Source of the DNA: an uncultured Clostridia bacterium
GTDB taxonomy: Bacteria; Bacillota; Clostridia; TANB77; CAG-508
NCBI GenBank assembly: GCA_934177725.1
Contig: CAKPPO010000011.1
Coordinates: forward strand, 1-53,136
Direction of reading: 5' to 3'
DNA length: 53,136 bases
Shown here: one piece after another, positions 27,689 through 36,004 of the stretch
Layout: each line of letters starts with the position of its first letter
Numbering within the stretch: the first letter of the stretch is position 1
Made by a program: the position numbers and the translations under genes
The notes under the pieces: generated by a model
The model's input: the letters and a program-made list of their open reading frames with translations, nothing else
Databases searched by the model: none
Told to the model about the DNA's origin: nothing

Positions 27689-28955
27689 AATTTTCTAATT
27701 CTTCTTCTATATTTAATAATCTATTATATTTTGCCATTCTGTCTGTTCTGCAAGGTGCTCCTGTTTTTATTTGTCCTACATTTGTTGCAACTGCAATATC
27801 TGCAATTGTTGTATCTTCTGTTTCACCAGATCTATGTGATACCACCGCTGTGTATCCATTCTTTTTTGCTAATTCTATGGCATCTAACGTTTCAGTTATT
27901 GTTCCTATTTGATTTGGCTTAATTAATATACTATTTGCAACTTTATTATTTATTCCTTTTTGAAGTCTTTTTACATTTGTAACAAATAGGTCATCTCCGA
28001 CTAGTTGTATTTTATCTCCTAATTTTTCAGTAAGTTTTCTCCAACTCTCCCAATCTTCTTCAGCTAATCCATCTTCTATTGATATTATTGGGTATTTATT
28101 TACTAATCCTTCTAAATATTCTATCATTTCTTCTTTAGTTTTTAATATGTCTGTTTTCCAAAAATAATAGCCATCTTTTTCTTTTTTCTTTGCTTCCTCA
28201 AACATTTCTGTACTTGCTATATCTAAGCTTAAAGCAACATCTACTCCTGGAACATATCCAGCTTTTGTAATGGCTTCTATTATAACATCTATTGCTTCTT
28301 CTTCATTTTTTAAGTTTGGCGCAAATCCCCCCTCATCTCCTACTGCTACACTATAGCCTTTTTGTTTCAATACTTTCTTTAATGTATGATATACTTCTAC
28401 TCCCATTTCTAATTTTCTACGAAATGTTTCTCCTCCAATTGGCATAATCATGAATTCTTGAATACTTATATTATTATCTGAATGTTTACCTCCATTTAAT
28501 ATATTCATCATTGGAGTTGGTAATTTTTTAGCATTTACTCCACCTAAATATTTATATAGACACATTCCTAGAGAGTTTGCTGCGGCTTTTGCACATGCAA
28601 TAGATACACCAAGTGTTGCATTTGCTCCTAAATTTCCTTTGTTATCTGTTGCGTCTAAATTTATTAAAGTTTCATCTATTTTTGTTTGGTCATATACATT
28701 TGCATCTAATAATGCTTTTGCTATCTTTTTATTTACATTATTAACTGCTTTTATTACTCCCTTTCCCATAAGTCTATCTTCCTCATTGTCTCGCAATTCT
28801 ACTGCTTCAAAACTTCCTGTAGAAGCTCCTGAAGGCACCATTGCTACACCTGTAAATCCACCATCTGTTACAACTTCTACTTGAACTGTTGGATTTCCTC
28901 TTGAATCAAATACCTCTAATGCTTTTATACTTTTTATTGCTAAATAATCTTTCAT
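27687..28955 (-). CDS. eno: Enolase
   Basis: 422 aa, normal length. The motifs AGDEGGFAPNL-type (VGDEGGFAPN), SIEDGL, LVGDDLF, KPNQIGT and SHRSGETED are all present. It interconverts 2-phosphoglycerate and phosphoenolpyruvate in glycolysis. RBS AAGGAGG. It is apparently monocistronic; the stop codon lies in a small palindromic repeat. Confidence 0.97.
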   Translation of the reverse strand: MKDYLAIKSIKALEVFDSRGNPTVQVEVVTDGGFTGVAMVPSGASTGSFEAVELRDNEEDRLMGKGVIKAVNNVNKKIAKALLDANVYDQTKIDETLINLDATDNKGNLGANATLGVSIACAKAAANSLGMCLYKYLGGVNAKKLPTPMMNILNGGKHSDNNISIQEFMIMPIGGETFRRKLEMGVEVYHTLKKVLKQKGYSVAVGDEGGFAPNLKNEEEAIDVIIEAITKAGYVPGVDVALSLDIASTEMFEEAKKKEKDGYYFWKTDILKTKEEMIEYLEGLVNKYPIISIEDGLAEEDWESWRKLTEKLGDKIQLVGDDLFVTNVKRLQKGINNKVANSILIKPNQIGTITETLDAIELAKKNGYTAVVSHRSGETEDTTIADIAVATNVGQIKTGAPCRTDRMAKYNRLLNIEEELEN

Positions 28956-29064
28956 TTTCTCTTACCTCCTTAGAAATATTATTCACATTTGGTATTATTA
29001 TATTCAAAAGAAATGTAAAATTTTAGAAATTCAATTTTTACTTTTTGTTATTAGACAATTTATC

Positions 29065-29093
29065 TTGAACTTTTTTGTTTGATGTGTTATTAT
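29065..29093 (+). promoter_or_regulatory. tRNA-Gln promoter
   Basis: TTGAAC (29065-29070), 17-nt spacer, TATTAT (29088-29093), about 50 nt before the mature tRNA. Confidence 0.6.
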
Positions 29094-29145
29094 AAATTAA
29101 GTCGCTGGTAAGTAAACTTATTCGTGACTATTAATTTTATTTTAT

Positions 29146-29220
29146 TGGGGTATCGCCAAGCGGTAAGGCATCGGACTCTGACTCCGACATTCCTGTGTTC
29201 GAATCACAGTACCCCAGCCA
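29146..29220 (+). tRNA. tRNA-Gln (CTG)
   Basis: 75 nt with CCA encoded. The acceptor stem TGGGGTA/TACCCCA is perfect. The anticodon stem TCGGA/TCCGA holds the loop CTCTGAC, giving anticodon CTG at 29178-29180, which reads CAG. The T-arm is CTGTG TTCGAAT CACAG. A CTG isoacceptor in such an AT-rich genome implies that a TTG tRNA exists elsewhere. Confidence 0.95.
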
Positions 29221-29502
29221 ATAACAAATCCATTTGAACTATAGATACAAGTAATGTGAATTTTCTATAATAAACCCTACTTTTATGAAAGGTAGTATTA
29301 GAAAAATTAAAGAAAGATAATTTAAATACAGAAAAAGAAGCTTGTAAAACACATTTGTTTAATAATATAAATTAGCCAAATTCGTTGAAAAATTATGTAA
29401 ATCATGATATAATTATAATTGTAATTATTCGTAGCTATACGAACTATAAAAAGAATAGCAAGTTGTTAAATTCTCATAAAACAATTGTTAGGAGGAATTA
29501 AT
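29221..29502 (+). promoter_or_regulatory. tRNA to 29503-gene gap: promoter and operator-like repeat
   Basis: TTGAAA (29385-29390), 17-nt spacer, TATAAT (29408-29413) form a strong promoter. The palindrome TTCGTA-GCTA-TACGAA (29428-29443) lies around or just after the expected start site and is an operator candidate. Nothing else is evident in the first 160 bp. Confidence 0.6.
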
Positions 29503-29883
29503 ATGAATTTTCAGGAAGTTAACATTGCAACAGCTCAGATTAAAGGCTTAGAAAAGCCTCCGTACTACTCTGACCATCATTGTTATTATGTTTGGGACAT
29601 TATGTTCGAAGACACTTCTACTTTTTCTTTTAGAAATCTTCCTTTTATTAAGGTTGGAGACACCAAAGAGGAAGGCGAAATTTTCTGCAATCAGCTTAAA
29701 GAGAATTTCAAAGAAGCTCATATTTATGATGGCGATAAAGTTGCTGTTATTTTCGGAGATGACGGTTGTGTTCTGGCAATCGGCAGCATGGGAGAAGATG
29801 CATGGATTGATACAACTGACAAATTTGTTAAGAAAACTTTCGCAGAACTCAATATTGTTATTACATCTTTGAAAGTGTATTAA
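29503..29883 (+). CDS. Compositionally foreign small protein, unknown
   Basis: 126 aa, soluble, acidic. I recognise no family. Short beta-type segments (YYVWDIMFEDTSTFSFRN, DKVAVIFGDDGCVLAIGSMG) suggest a compact fold. Codon use differs from its neighbours: CTC, ATC, GGC and CAG codons occur where this genome prefers A/T endings, so horizontal acquisition is likely. The ATG at 29503 is chosen because GGAGGA precedes it at 29491; an upstream in-frame TTG at 29485 precedes the RBS. It has its own promoter, operator-like palindrome and strong terminator, and stands alone next to a tRNA. Confidence 0.75.
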   Translation: MNFQEVNIATAQIKGLEKPPYYSDHHCYYVWDIMFEDTSTFSFRNLPFIKVGDTKEEGEIFCNQLKENFKEAHIYDGDKVAVIFGDDGCVLAIGSMGEDAWIDTTDKFVKKTFAELNIVITSLKVY

Positions 29884-29894
29884 TTTGCATTCAT

Positions 29895-29931
29895 ACAAAA
29901 CCCTGCTACTAAAAAAGTGGCAGGGTTTTGT
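29895..29931 (+). terminator. Strong intrinsic terminator of the 29503 gene
   Basis: ACAAAACCCTGC (29895-29906) and GCAGGGTTTTGT (29920-29931) pair perfectly, followed by TATTTTTT. Confidence 0.9.
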
Positions 29932-29962
29932 ATTTTTTAATTTAAATATTATAAAGCATCCT

Positions 29963-30871
29963 TTATGAAATTGCCATTGATAATACTTTTAAGTCCCAAT
30001 AGTCATTATCTACTAAAGTTAATTCATATTTAGGAAATACTGCTGCTAGACCTCCTCTGTATTTTTCAAGGCTTAATACTGCTTTATCAAATTCTATTTT
30101 TTCTATATCTGTTGCTGTAATTAGTATTCCTTGTAAATATAGATTTTTTTGATCAAAATAGCCTTTTTCTTTTAGTTCTTCCATTGTTGCCTCTATCACA
30201 TTTTCATTGTACTTTTTACAATACTCTAATAATTCTTTCTTTTCATTTGGAGATAAACTTCTTAATTGTGAACTTCCATCATGTCTATCTTTATGATATG
30301 CTAAAAATTTTGTAAAATCTATTGCTATAAATTTTGCATCTTCATTTATTACTGAATCTTGATTTATTAAATCATCTAAAATCTTCTTATACATTTCTAT
30401 TGTGTAATTTTTTACTTCTTCTATCTTTGTGCAATTTACTCGGGCAGGATATGTCTCTAATATCTCTCCTGTGTATGTTACTTTTACAATTGTTCCTGCT
30501 TCATAATTATTTCCATCATATTCTTTTAAATATGTTACTATTTTATCTGAACTTTTCCTAATTTCTTCCCCCTCTAAAGGTTCTATTGTAATCTGAATAT
30601 CGCCTGGTACTTCTACTGTCCAACATACTTGTTCATAAATTCCAATAATATTTATAACCTTTCCTAAAAAAGTATGTTCATTTGTATCTTTCTTTGCTAA
30701 GTCTTCTTTTACATCTTTTATAGTAGGATTATATTTAAAACCCCATGTACTAAAAAATACTGGTTCATTATTTTTCATTCTATTCAAGTCTATAATATAT
30801 AAAGTTCCTATTGTTAATACTACAAGTAAAATTGCAATGCCTATTATAATTCCTATTTTCTTTTTATTCAT
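29963..30871 (-). CDS. Membrane-anchored partner of the sigma gene, unknown
   Basis: 302 aa with a single N-terminal membrane helix (about 6-26). A beta-rich portion (FLGKVINIIGIYEQVCWTVEV, AGTIVKVTYTGEILETYP) suggests an OB-like fold. The C-terminal half is helical and charged. No family is recognised. It starts 22 nt after the ECF sigma gene (RBS AAAGGTGA), so the two are very likely co-expressed, and it is a candidate sensor or target of that sigma factor. Confidence 0.65.
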   Translation of the reverse strand: MNKKKIGIIIGIAILLVVLTIGTLYIIDLNRMKNNEPVFFSTWGFKYNPTIKDVKEDLAKKDTNEHTFLGKVINIIGIYEQVCWTVEVPGDIQITIEPLEGEEIRKSSDKIVTYLKEYDGNNYEAGTIVKVTYTGEILETYPARVNCTKIEEVKNYTIEMYKKILDDLINQDSVINEDAKFIAIDFTKFLAYHKDRHDGSSQLRSLSPNEKKELLEYCKKYNENVIEATMEELKEKGYFDQKNLYLQGILITATDIEKIEFDKAVLSLEKYRGGLAAVFPKYELTLVDNDYWDLKVLSMAIS

Positions 30872-30892
30872 TAGTAATCACCTTTACCTTTC

Positions 30893-31834
30893 TTACCTTT
30901 TAGACGTTTTTTTCTTTCTGTTTTGTTGGTTTTTTATACTAATAATTGTGAAAAATATTGTAAAAAATAAAAATATGCTTGTTAGTCCATATAAAATTAT
31001 TTCTCTTGGCACTATTCTATTTTCTACTAATTCAGTACTTATTATGGTTTGCTCTCCTTGTTTTATTTCTTCTTGTCCATTGTTTTCTGCTATTATATTT
31101 GCTGATATTTCTTCTTGTTTTGAATTATTTTCTATACTATATTGTTCAGTATCATAATTCTTTTGATTTTCTTCTTTCATACTATTATTTTGAGTGACAT
31201 TTTCCTTTTCTCTTTGTTCTGTTTTTTCAGTATTATTTATATTTGATTTTTTAACTTGTTTTTTGTTTAATATACATGTAATTGTTCCTATAATAAACAT
31301 TGATAAATTACCAATTAATAATTTTAGCGAATGTAAAGATTTATAATACTTCCATTGTACTGTCCCCATAGGCATTTTTAATAATTTTGCAATTTCTTTA
31401 AATGAATATCCCGCTTCTATTTTTAGAAATATAATTTGTTTTTCCACTTGTTCTAAGCTTCCTAATATATTCTGGTATGAACTATTTTGAATTACAGCTT
31501 CTATTTCATTTTTGTCATTTTCGTTTTCTATTCTATTTTCTATTGAGCTAGTTTCTTTATTTTTTCTAATAAATGAGATACATTCATTTTTTGTAACTGT
31601 ATATAGCCAACTTGCTTCATAATTTTGGGGCAATTTTTCTTGTTCTAAATTACCAATTTTAACAAACACATTTTGTGCTATATCCTCTGCATTTTCGTAA
31701 TTTTTTAAAACGGAAAATGCAATATTATGTACCAAATTATAATATTTTTTATATAATTCTTCATATGCTTTTAAATCAGTTTGTCTCATTTTTTCAAATA
31801 ATTCATGTAATTCTTTTTCATCTATTTTTTTCAT
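30893..31834 (-). CDS. ECF sigma factor with C-terminal membrane extension
   Basis: 313 aa. Sigma region 2 (about 20-90: YKKYYNLVHNIAFSVLKNYENAEDIAQNVFVKI) and region 4 (about 130-172: SFKEIAKLLKMPMGTVQWKYYKSLHSLK) are typical of ECF sigma-70 factors. Unlike normal ECF factors of about 180 aa, it continues with a membrane helix (172-189), an 85-residue Asn/Glu/Gln-rich segment, a second membrane helix (about 277-300) and a basic tail. This places the intervening segment outside the cell. RBS AGTGGAG. The next gene encodes a membrane-anchored protein; no separate anti-sigma gene is seen. Confidence 0.85.
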   Translation of the reverse strand: MKKIDEKELHELFEKMRQTDLKAYEELYKKYYNLVHNIAFSVLKNYENAEDIAQNVFVKIGNLEQEKLPQNYEASWLYTVTKNECISFIRKNKETSSIENRIENENDKNEIEAVIQNSSYQNILGSLEQVEKQIIFLKIEAGYSFKEIAKLLKMPMGTVQWKYYKSLHSLKLLIGNLSMFIIGTITCILNKKQVKKSNINNTEKTEQREKENVTQNNSMKEENQKNYDTEQYSIENNSKQEEISANIIAENNGQEEIKQGEQTIISTELVENRIVPREIILYGLTSIFLFFTIFFTIISIKNQQNRKKKTSKR

Positions 31835-31862
31835 TTATTAACTCCACTTAATTTACTTTTTA

Positions 31863-32597
31863 TTATATGGTAATTAGTTTGCCATTTTTCTTTAAATACT
31901 TATCTATTTGTTTGTAATTTGGAATATATTTTTCTACTAATTCATAAAAATTCTTGCTATGATTCGGATGAACAATATGGCATAATTCATGTACAATTAC
32001 TGCATCTATAGCTTCTTTTGGAAGCATTACTAATCTACTACTAAAATGAAGTGCCTTTTTAGATGGCACACAACTTCCATATCTTGTCTTGGCATCTTTT
32101 ACATTAACACTTGCATAGTTAATTTTAGTTATATTACTCCAATATGGAAGTCTCTCTTGTAAAATTGCTTCTGTATTATTTTTAAACAATTTTCTTATTA
32201 CATTTAAAATATACTCTTTCTCTTCTTCGATTTCTTTTATTGCAAGAGGAAGCTGTATTTCAAATATTTTTGATTCTTCATTTATATTTATTCTTACGCT
32301 ATTTTTTTCATCATAATTCTTATTTATGCTATATTCTTCACCTTTATATAAAATAGTATCACCAGTTTTCCACCTTACATTATTTAGACGCTTTTTCTCC
32401 TCAATTTTTTTGTATTCTTCATAAATTTTTTCTTCATTATTTTTAATTAATTTATCTACTTCTCTTTTAGGTACATAAGGTGATTTTGTTACTTTTAATA
32501 TTCCTTCTTTAAAATATAGTTTTATACTTTTAGATTTCTTATAATTTTGTATATTAAGTGGAATCTCTGCATCTTTTATTTTTAATATATAATTCAT
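31863..32597 (-). CDS. YgjP-type metallopeptidase domain protein
   Basis: 244 aa, M48-like/DUF45 (YgjP) family. The zinc motif HELCHIVHPNHSKNFYELVEKY-type residues (HExxH near 200, downstream Glu) and RYGSCVPSKKALHFSSRLVMLP are characteristic. The cellular substrate is not known for this group. The ATG at 32597 is preferred over 32645 because AAGGAAGAG precedes it, and the earlier start lies in the palindrome 32626-32684. Confidence 0.85.
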   Translation of the reverse strand: MNYILKIKDAEIPLNIQNYKKSKSIKLYFKEGILKVTKSPYVPKREVDKLIKNNEEKIYEEYKKIEEKKRLNNVRWKTGDTILYKGEEYSINKNYDEKNSVRININEESKIFEIQLPLAIKEIEEEKEYILNVIRKLFKNNTEAILQERLPYWSNITKINYASVNVKDAKTRYGSCVPSKKALHFSSRLVMLPKEAIDAVIVHELCHIVHPNHSKNFYELVEKYIPNYKQIDKYLKKNGKLITI

Positions 32598-32625
32598 TTT
32601 CTTCTCTTCCTTATTTAAAATATAA

Positions 32626-32684
32626 ATGTAGATTTTTGCATACATTCTATTAAAATTAGAACTTTATATGCTAAAAATCTACAT
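32626..32684. repeat. Long imperfect palindrome between PHP and YgjP genes
   Basis: ATGTAGATTTTTGCATA (32626-32642) pairs with the complement at 32667-32684, with one unpaired base and a 24-nt loop. On the minus strand a T-rich tail follows, so it may terminate PHP-gene transcription. It is not obviously related to the other families. Confidence 0.6.
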
Positions 32685-32706
32685 CAATAATTAATATTAA
32701 TACTTT

Positions 32707-33600
32707 CTATTTATTCAAATTAATTAATATTTCATCAACTATTTTATCTTCTAAAATAAAATCAGTATTTACAAAACTAATTTCTGGTCTAAGTCCATCT
32801 TTGTTATGAAAATCAGAGCCTATCGTCACAAATAAATTATTTTCTTTTGCAAATTTATTCCATTTTTCTACTTCATTAATCTTATTGTCATATCTGTCTA
32901 CATATAAATAGTTTGCTTCTAATCCATCTGGTTTCATATCTTTTATTATTTCTAAAATATCTTCATCTGTTAAATTATCTTCGTGAATATATGCTACTGG
33001 ATGTGCTAATACAACTTTCCCATTAGCTTCTCTTATAATTTGTGCAGCTTCTTTTGGTGTTACTGATTCCTTTTTTACATATGCAGGACAATTTTCATTC
33101 ATAATTGTTTCTATAAATTCGCCTTTGTTTGGAATATGATTAAATGTTTTTAATAATAATTCTTTATTTTTTTCATTATTTATAACATCTAGTGCAATAT
33201 GTGCCTTTGTTACAGCATCTATTTGGTCTAATTCTTCTACATTTAAAATATAACCTAACTCATTTAATTTTTTACCAACATTATACAAATAATCATGTCT
33301 TGCATTTCTTATTTTATATAATCTTTCTTGGAACTTCTTATCATTTAAATCAAATTTATACCCTAATACATGAATCCCTGCTTTTTTACTTTTAGTTGAT
33401 ATTTCTACTGCGTTAATTAATTTTACGTTTTTACTTTTTGCATAATTAAATAATTCTTCATTGTATGCTTCTATTGTATCATGATCTGCAATTGCAATTA
33501 CAGATACTCCATTTTTATATGCTTCATCAATTACTTGTTTTGGAGTTAAAACTCCATCTGACATTGTTGTATGAATATGTAAATCTATCTTTTTTGACAT
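32707..33600 (-). CDS. PHP-domain phosphoesterase
   Basis: 297 aa. The metal-binding motifs of the PHP fold are all present: DLHIHTTMSDG at the N-terminus, ADHDTIE, HVLGYKF, VVLAHPVAY and GSDFHNKDG. Related enzymes (TrpH/YciV, RNase AM) remove 5' nucleotides or hydrolyse 3',5'-bisphosphonucleotides; the exact substrate here is an inference. The ATG at 33600 has RBS GGGGAAG; an upstream in-frame ATG at 33657 has none. Confidence 0.85.
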   Translation of the reverse strand: MSKKIDLHIHTTMSDGVLTPKQVIDEAYKNGVSVIAIADHDTIEAYNEELFNYAKSKNVKLINAVEISTKSKKAGIHVLGYKFDLNDKKFQERLYKIRNARHDYLYNVGKKLNELGYILNVEELDQIDAVTKAHIALDVINNEKNKELLLKTFNHIPNKGEFIETIMNENCPAYVKKESVTPKEAAQIIREANGKVVLAHPVAYIHEDNLTDEDILEIIKDMKPDGLEANYLYVDRYDNKINEVEKWNKFAKENNLFVTIGSDFHNKDGLRPEISFVNTDFILEDKIVDEILINLNK

Positions 33601-33682
33601 ATATCTTCCCCTTTTTATAGTAAACTCATTATACAATAAAATTTGATAACTTGTCAAAAAAATTACAATTTAAACTATAAAA

Positions 33683-33738
33683 AGGCAAACTTAAGATTTT
33701 ATATCAAATGTAAATTATAATGAAATCTTAAGCTCGCC
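33683..33738. repeat. Hairpin repeat copy 3
   Basis: GGCAAACTTAAGATTT pairs with AAATCTTAAGCTCGCC apart from two mismatches. It is followed by CCATATTTATC, a sequence also found in the double-hairpin elements, linking the two families. It lies between clpX and the PHP gene. Confidence 0.7.
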
Positions 33739-33756
33739 ATATTTATCTAGTATAGA

Positions 33757-33781
33757 AAAAAAGGAGTGTTTAACTCCTTTT
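33757..33781 (-). terminator. clpX terminator
   Basis: On the minus strand AAGGAGT...ACTCCTT with TTTTTTT directly after the clpX stop codon. Confidence 0.85.
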
Positions 33782-35093
33782 ATGCTGTTTCTATTTTTTT
33801 ATTTGTGTTTTTTCTTTGTGGCTTTTCCCCACTTTTTGCAACTTCTTTTTTGTCATTTATAATAAGTGTTGGTGCTTTCTTTTCTAATACTGTTTCTTTT
33901 GTTATTATGCATTTTTCTATTTTAGGGTTTGATGGTATATCAAACATAATATCTCTCATAATTTCTTCTATTATAGAACGAAGTCCTCTTGCACCTGTTT
34001 TTCTTTCTATTGCTTTATCTACAATAACTTCTAATGCTTCTTTTTCAAATTCTAGTTCTACATTATCTAATTCTAATAATTTTTTGTATTGTTTTACTAA
34101 AGCATTTTTTGGTTTTGTAACTATATCTATAAGTGCTTCTCTGTCTAATTCTCTTAAAGTTGCAACTATTGGAAGTCTTCCTACAAATTCTGGTATTAGA
34201 CCAAATTTTAATAAGTCTTGTGGTAATAGTTGTTCATAAATTTTATATTTGTCTATTTCTTTTTGGCTTTGAACATTTGCTCCAAATCCTATTGCTTTTT
34301 TTCCTGTACGCTCATTTATAATTTTGTCTAATCCTTCAAATGCTCCTCCACAAATAAATAGTATATTTTCTGTATTTATTTGTAAAAGCTCTTGGTGTGG
34401 ATGCTTTCTTCCTCCTTGTGGTGGAACAGATGCTATTGTTCCTTCTACTATTTTAAGTAATGCTTGTTGTACACCTTCACCACTTACATCTCTAGTTATA
34501 GATGGATTTTCTGATTTTCTTGTTATTTTGTCTATTTCATCTATATATACTATTCCTTTTTCTGCTTTTTCTATATCATAGTCTGCATTTTGAATTAGCT
34601 TTAATAAAATGTTTTCTACGTCTTCACCAACATAACCTGCTTCTGTTAATGTTGTAGCATCTGCTATTGCAAATGGTACTTTTAATATTCTTGCAAGTGT
34701 TTGTGCAAGAAGTGTTTTTCCACATCCTGTTGGTCCTAATAATAAAACATTACTTTTTTGAATTTCTACGTCATCATCATTTTTTTGTGGGTTATATATA
34801 CGTTTATAATGGTTGTACACTGCAACAGCTAGTGTTTTTTTAGCGTCTTCTTGACCTATTACATAGCTATCTAAAACTTTTTTTATTTCTGCTGGTGCTG
34901 GTAATTTGTCTTTTTCATTGTTTAATGTATAATTAAATTCCTTATCATCAAAAGATTCATCTTCTAAAATATTTGAACAAACTTTTATACATTCATCGCA
35001 AATAAACACACCAGGTCCTGCTATTATTCTTTCTACTGCATCTTGTGATTTTCCACAAAATGAACATTTTATGTTTTTTTCGCCTTTTGCCAT
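33780..35093 (-). CDS. clpX: ClpX, ATPase subunit of ClpXP protease
   Basis: 437 aa. The N-terminal zinc finger has Cys10, Cys13, Cys32 and Cys35. Walker A is GPTGCGKT, Walker B VYIDEID, and the sensor region is GEGVQQALLKI. The ClpP-docking loop IGFG is present (KKAIGFGANV). It unfolds tagged proteins and feeds them to ClpP. The ATG at 35093 is chosen over 35180 because GGGAG precedes it and the family starts at the zinc finger. It follows clpP by about 100 nt. Confidence 0.96.
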   Translation of the reverse strand: MAKGEKNIKCSFCGKSQDAVERIIAGPGVFICDECIKVCSNILEDESFDDKEFNYTLNNEKDKLPAPAEIKKVLDSYVIGQEDAKKTLAVAVYNHYKRIYNPQKNDDDVEIQKSNVLLLGPTGCGKTLLAQTLARILKVPFAIADATTLTEAGYVGEDVENILLKLIQNADYDIEKAEKGIVYIDEIDKITRKSENPSITRDVSGEGVQQALLKIVEGTIASVPPQGGRKHPHQELLQINTENILFICGGAFEGLDKIINERTGKKAIGFGANVQSQKEIDKYKIYEQLLPQDLLKFGLIPEFVGRLPIVATLRELDREALIDIVTKPKNALVKQYKKLLELDNVELEFEKEALEVIVDKAIERKTGARGLRSIIEEIMRDIMFDIPSNPKIEKCIITKETVLEKKAPTLIINDKKEVAKSGEKPQRKNTNKKIETA

Positions 35094-35192
35094 TTTTTTC
35101 TCCCTTTTCTTCACCTTTAAAGTTTTTTTATTTAAAACTTTCTTTTTCTTTATCTCATTTTTATTTTTAATGTTATACATTAATTCTATATT

Positions 35193-35798
35193 TTAACTTC
35201 TTTTTTCCATAATTCCATCTATTAAGCCATATTTTAATGCTTCTTCTGCTGTCATATAGTTATCTCTTTCTGTATCTTTTTCAATTGTTTCTAAAGATTG
35301 GCCTGTTCTTGCACTTAAGAATTTGTTTAATTTTTCTCTTGTTTTTATCATATGGTCTGCATGAATTTTTATTTCAGTTGTTTGTCCTGAAATTCCGTTT
35401 CCACCTATTAGTGGTTGGTGAATTAATATTTCTGCATTTGGTGTAGCAAATCTTCTTCCTTTTTCTCCTGCTGCTAATAGTACTGCTCCCATGCTTGCAG
35501 CCATACCAATACATATTGTAGATACTGGGCATTTAATATAATTCATTGTATCTACTATTCCCATTCCGTCTGAAATTGAACCTCCTGGGCTATTTATATA
35601 TAAAGATATTTCTTTATCTGGATCTTCTGATTCTAAGAATAATAATTGTGCAATTACTAAACTTGCTGATGTTGGATTAACATCTTCTCCTAAAAATATA
35701 ATTCTGTCTTTTAATAATCTTGAATATATATCGTATGATCTTTCTCCTTTTGCTGTTTGTTCAATAACATATGGTACTAAACTATTTCTTTCGTTCAT
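35193..35798 (-). CDS. clpP: ClpP protease subunit
   Basis: 201 aa. The catalytic Ser is in GMAASMGAVLL and the His in EILIHQPLIGG; the Asp follows in the C-terminal part (KDTERDNYM). It forms the tetradecameric proteolytic chamber for ClpX. RBS AAAGGAGG. The order tig-clpP-clpX is conserved in Firmicutes. Confidence 0.97.
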   Translation of the reverse strand: MNERNSLVPYVIEQTAKGERSYDIYSRLLKDRIIFLGEDVNPTSASLVIAQLLFLESEDPDKEISLYINSPGGSISDGMGIVDTMNYIKCPVSTICIGMAASMGAVLLAAGEKGRRFATPNAEILIHQPLIGGNGISGQTTEIKIHADHMIKTREKLNKFLSARTGQSLETIEKDTERDNYMTAEEALKYGLIDGIMEKRS

Positions 35799-35925
35799 TT
35801 AAAAATTCCTCCTTTTATATAAGTCAGTGAACACATTTTAACCTTCTTTCATTTTTCTCTCTGGATAAAGTATTTTCCTTATGAATTAATGATTAACTGG
35901 TTAATATTATTCCTCTGAATTGTTT

Positions 35926-35964
35926 AAATAAGTAAGAAAAGCTAGTGGCAAACTTTACTTATTT
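35926..35964. repeat. Hairpin in the tig-clpP gap
   Basis: AAATAAGTAA (35926-35935) and TTACTTATTT (35955-35964) are perfect 10-bp arms. There is no strong T-run, so attenuation rather than full termination is likely. Confidence 0.5.
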
Positions 35965-36004
35965 CAAAAATAATTTTACCCCTAACTTTCCTCCATTTAT
36001 TCTT

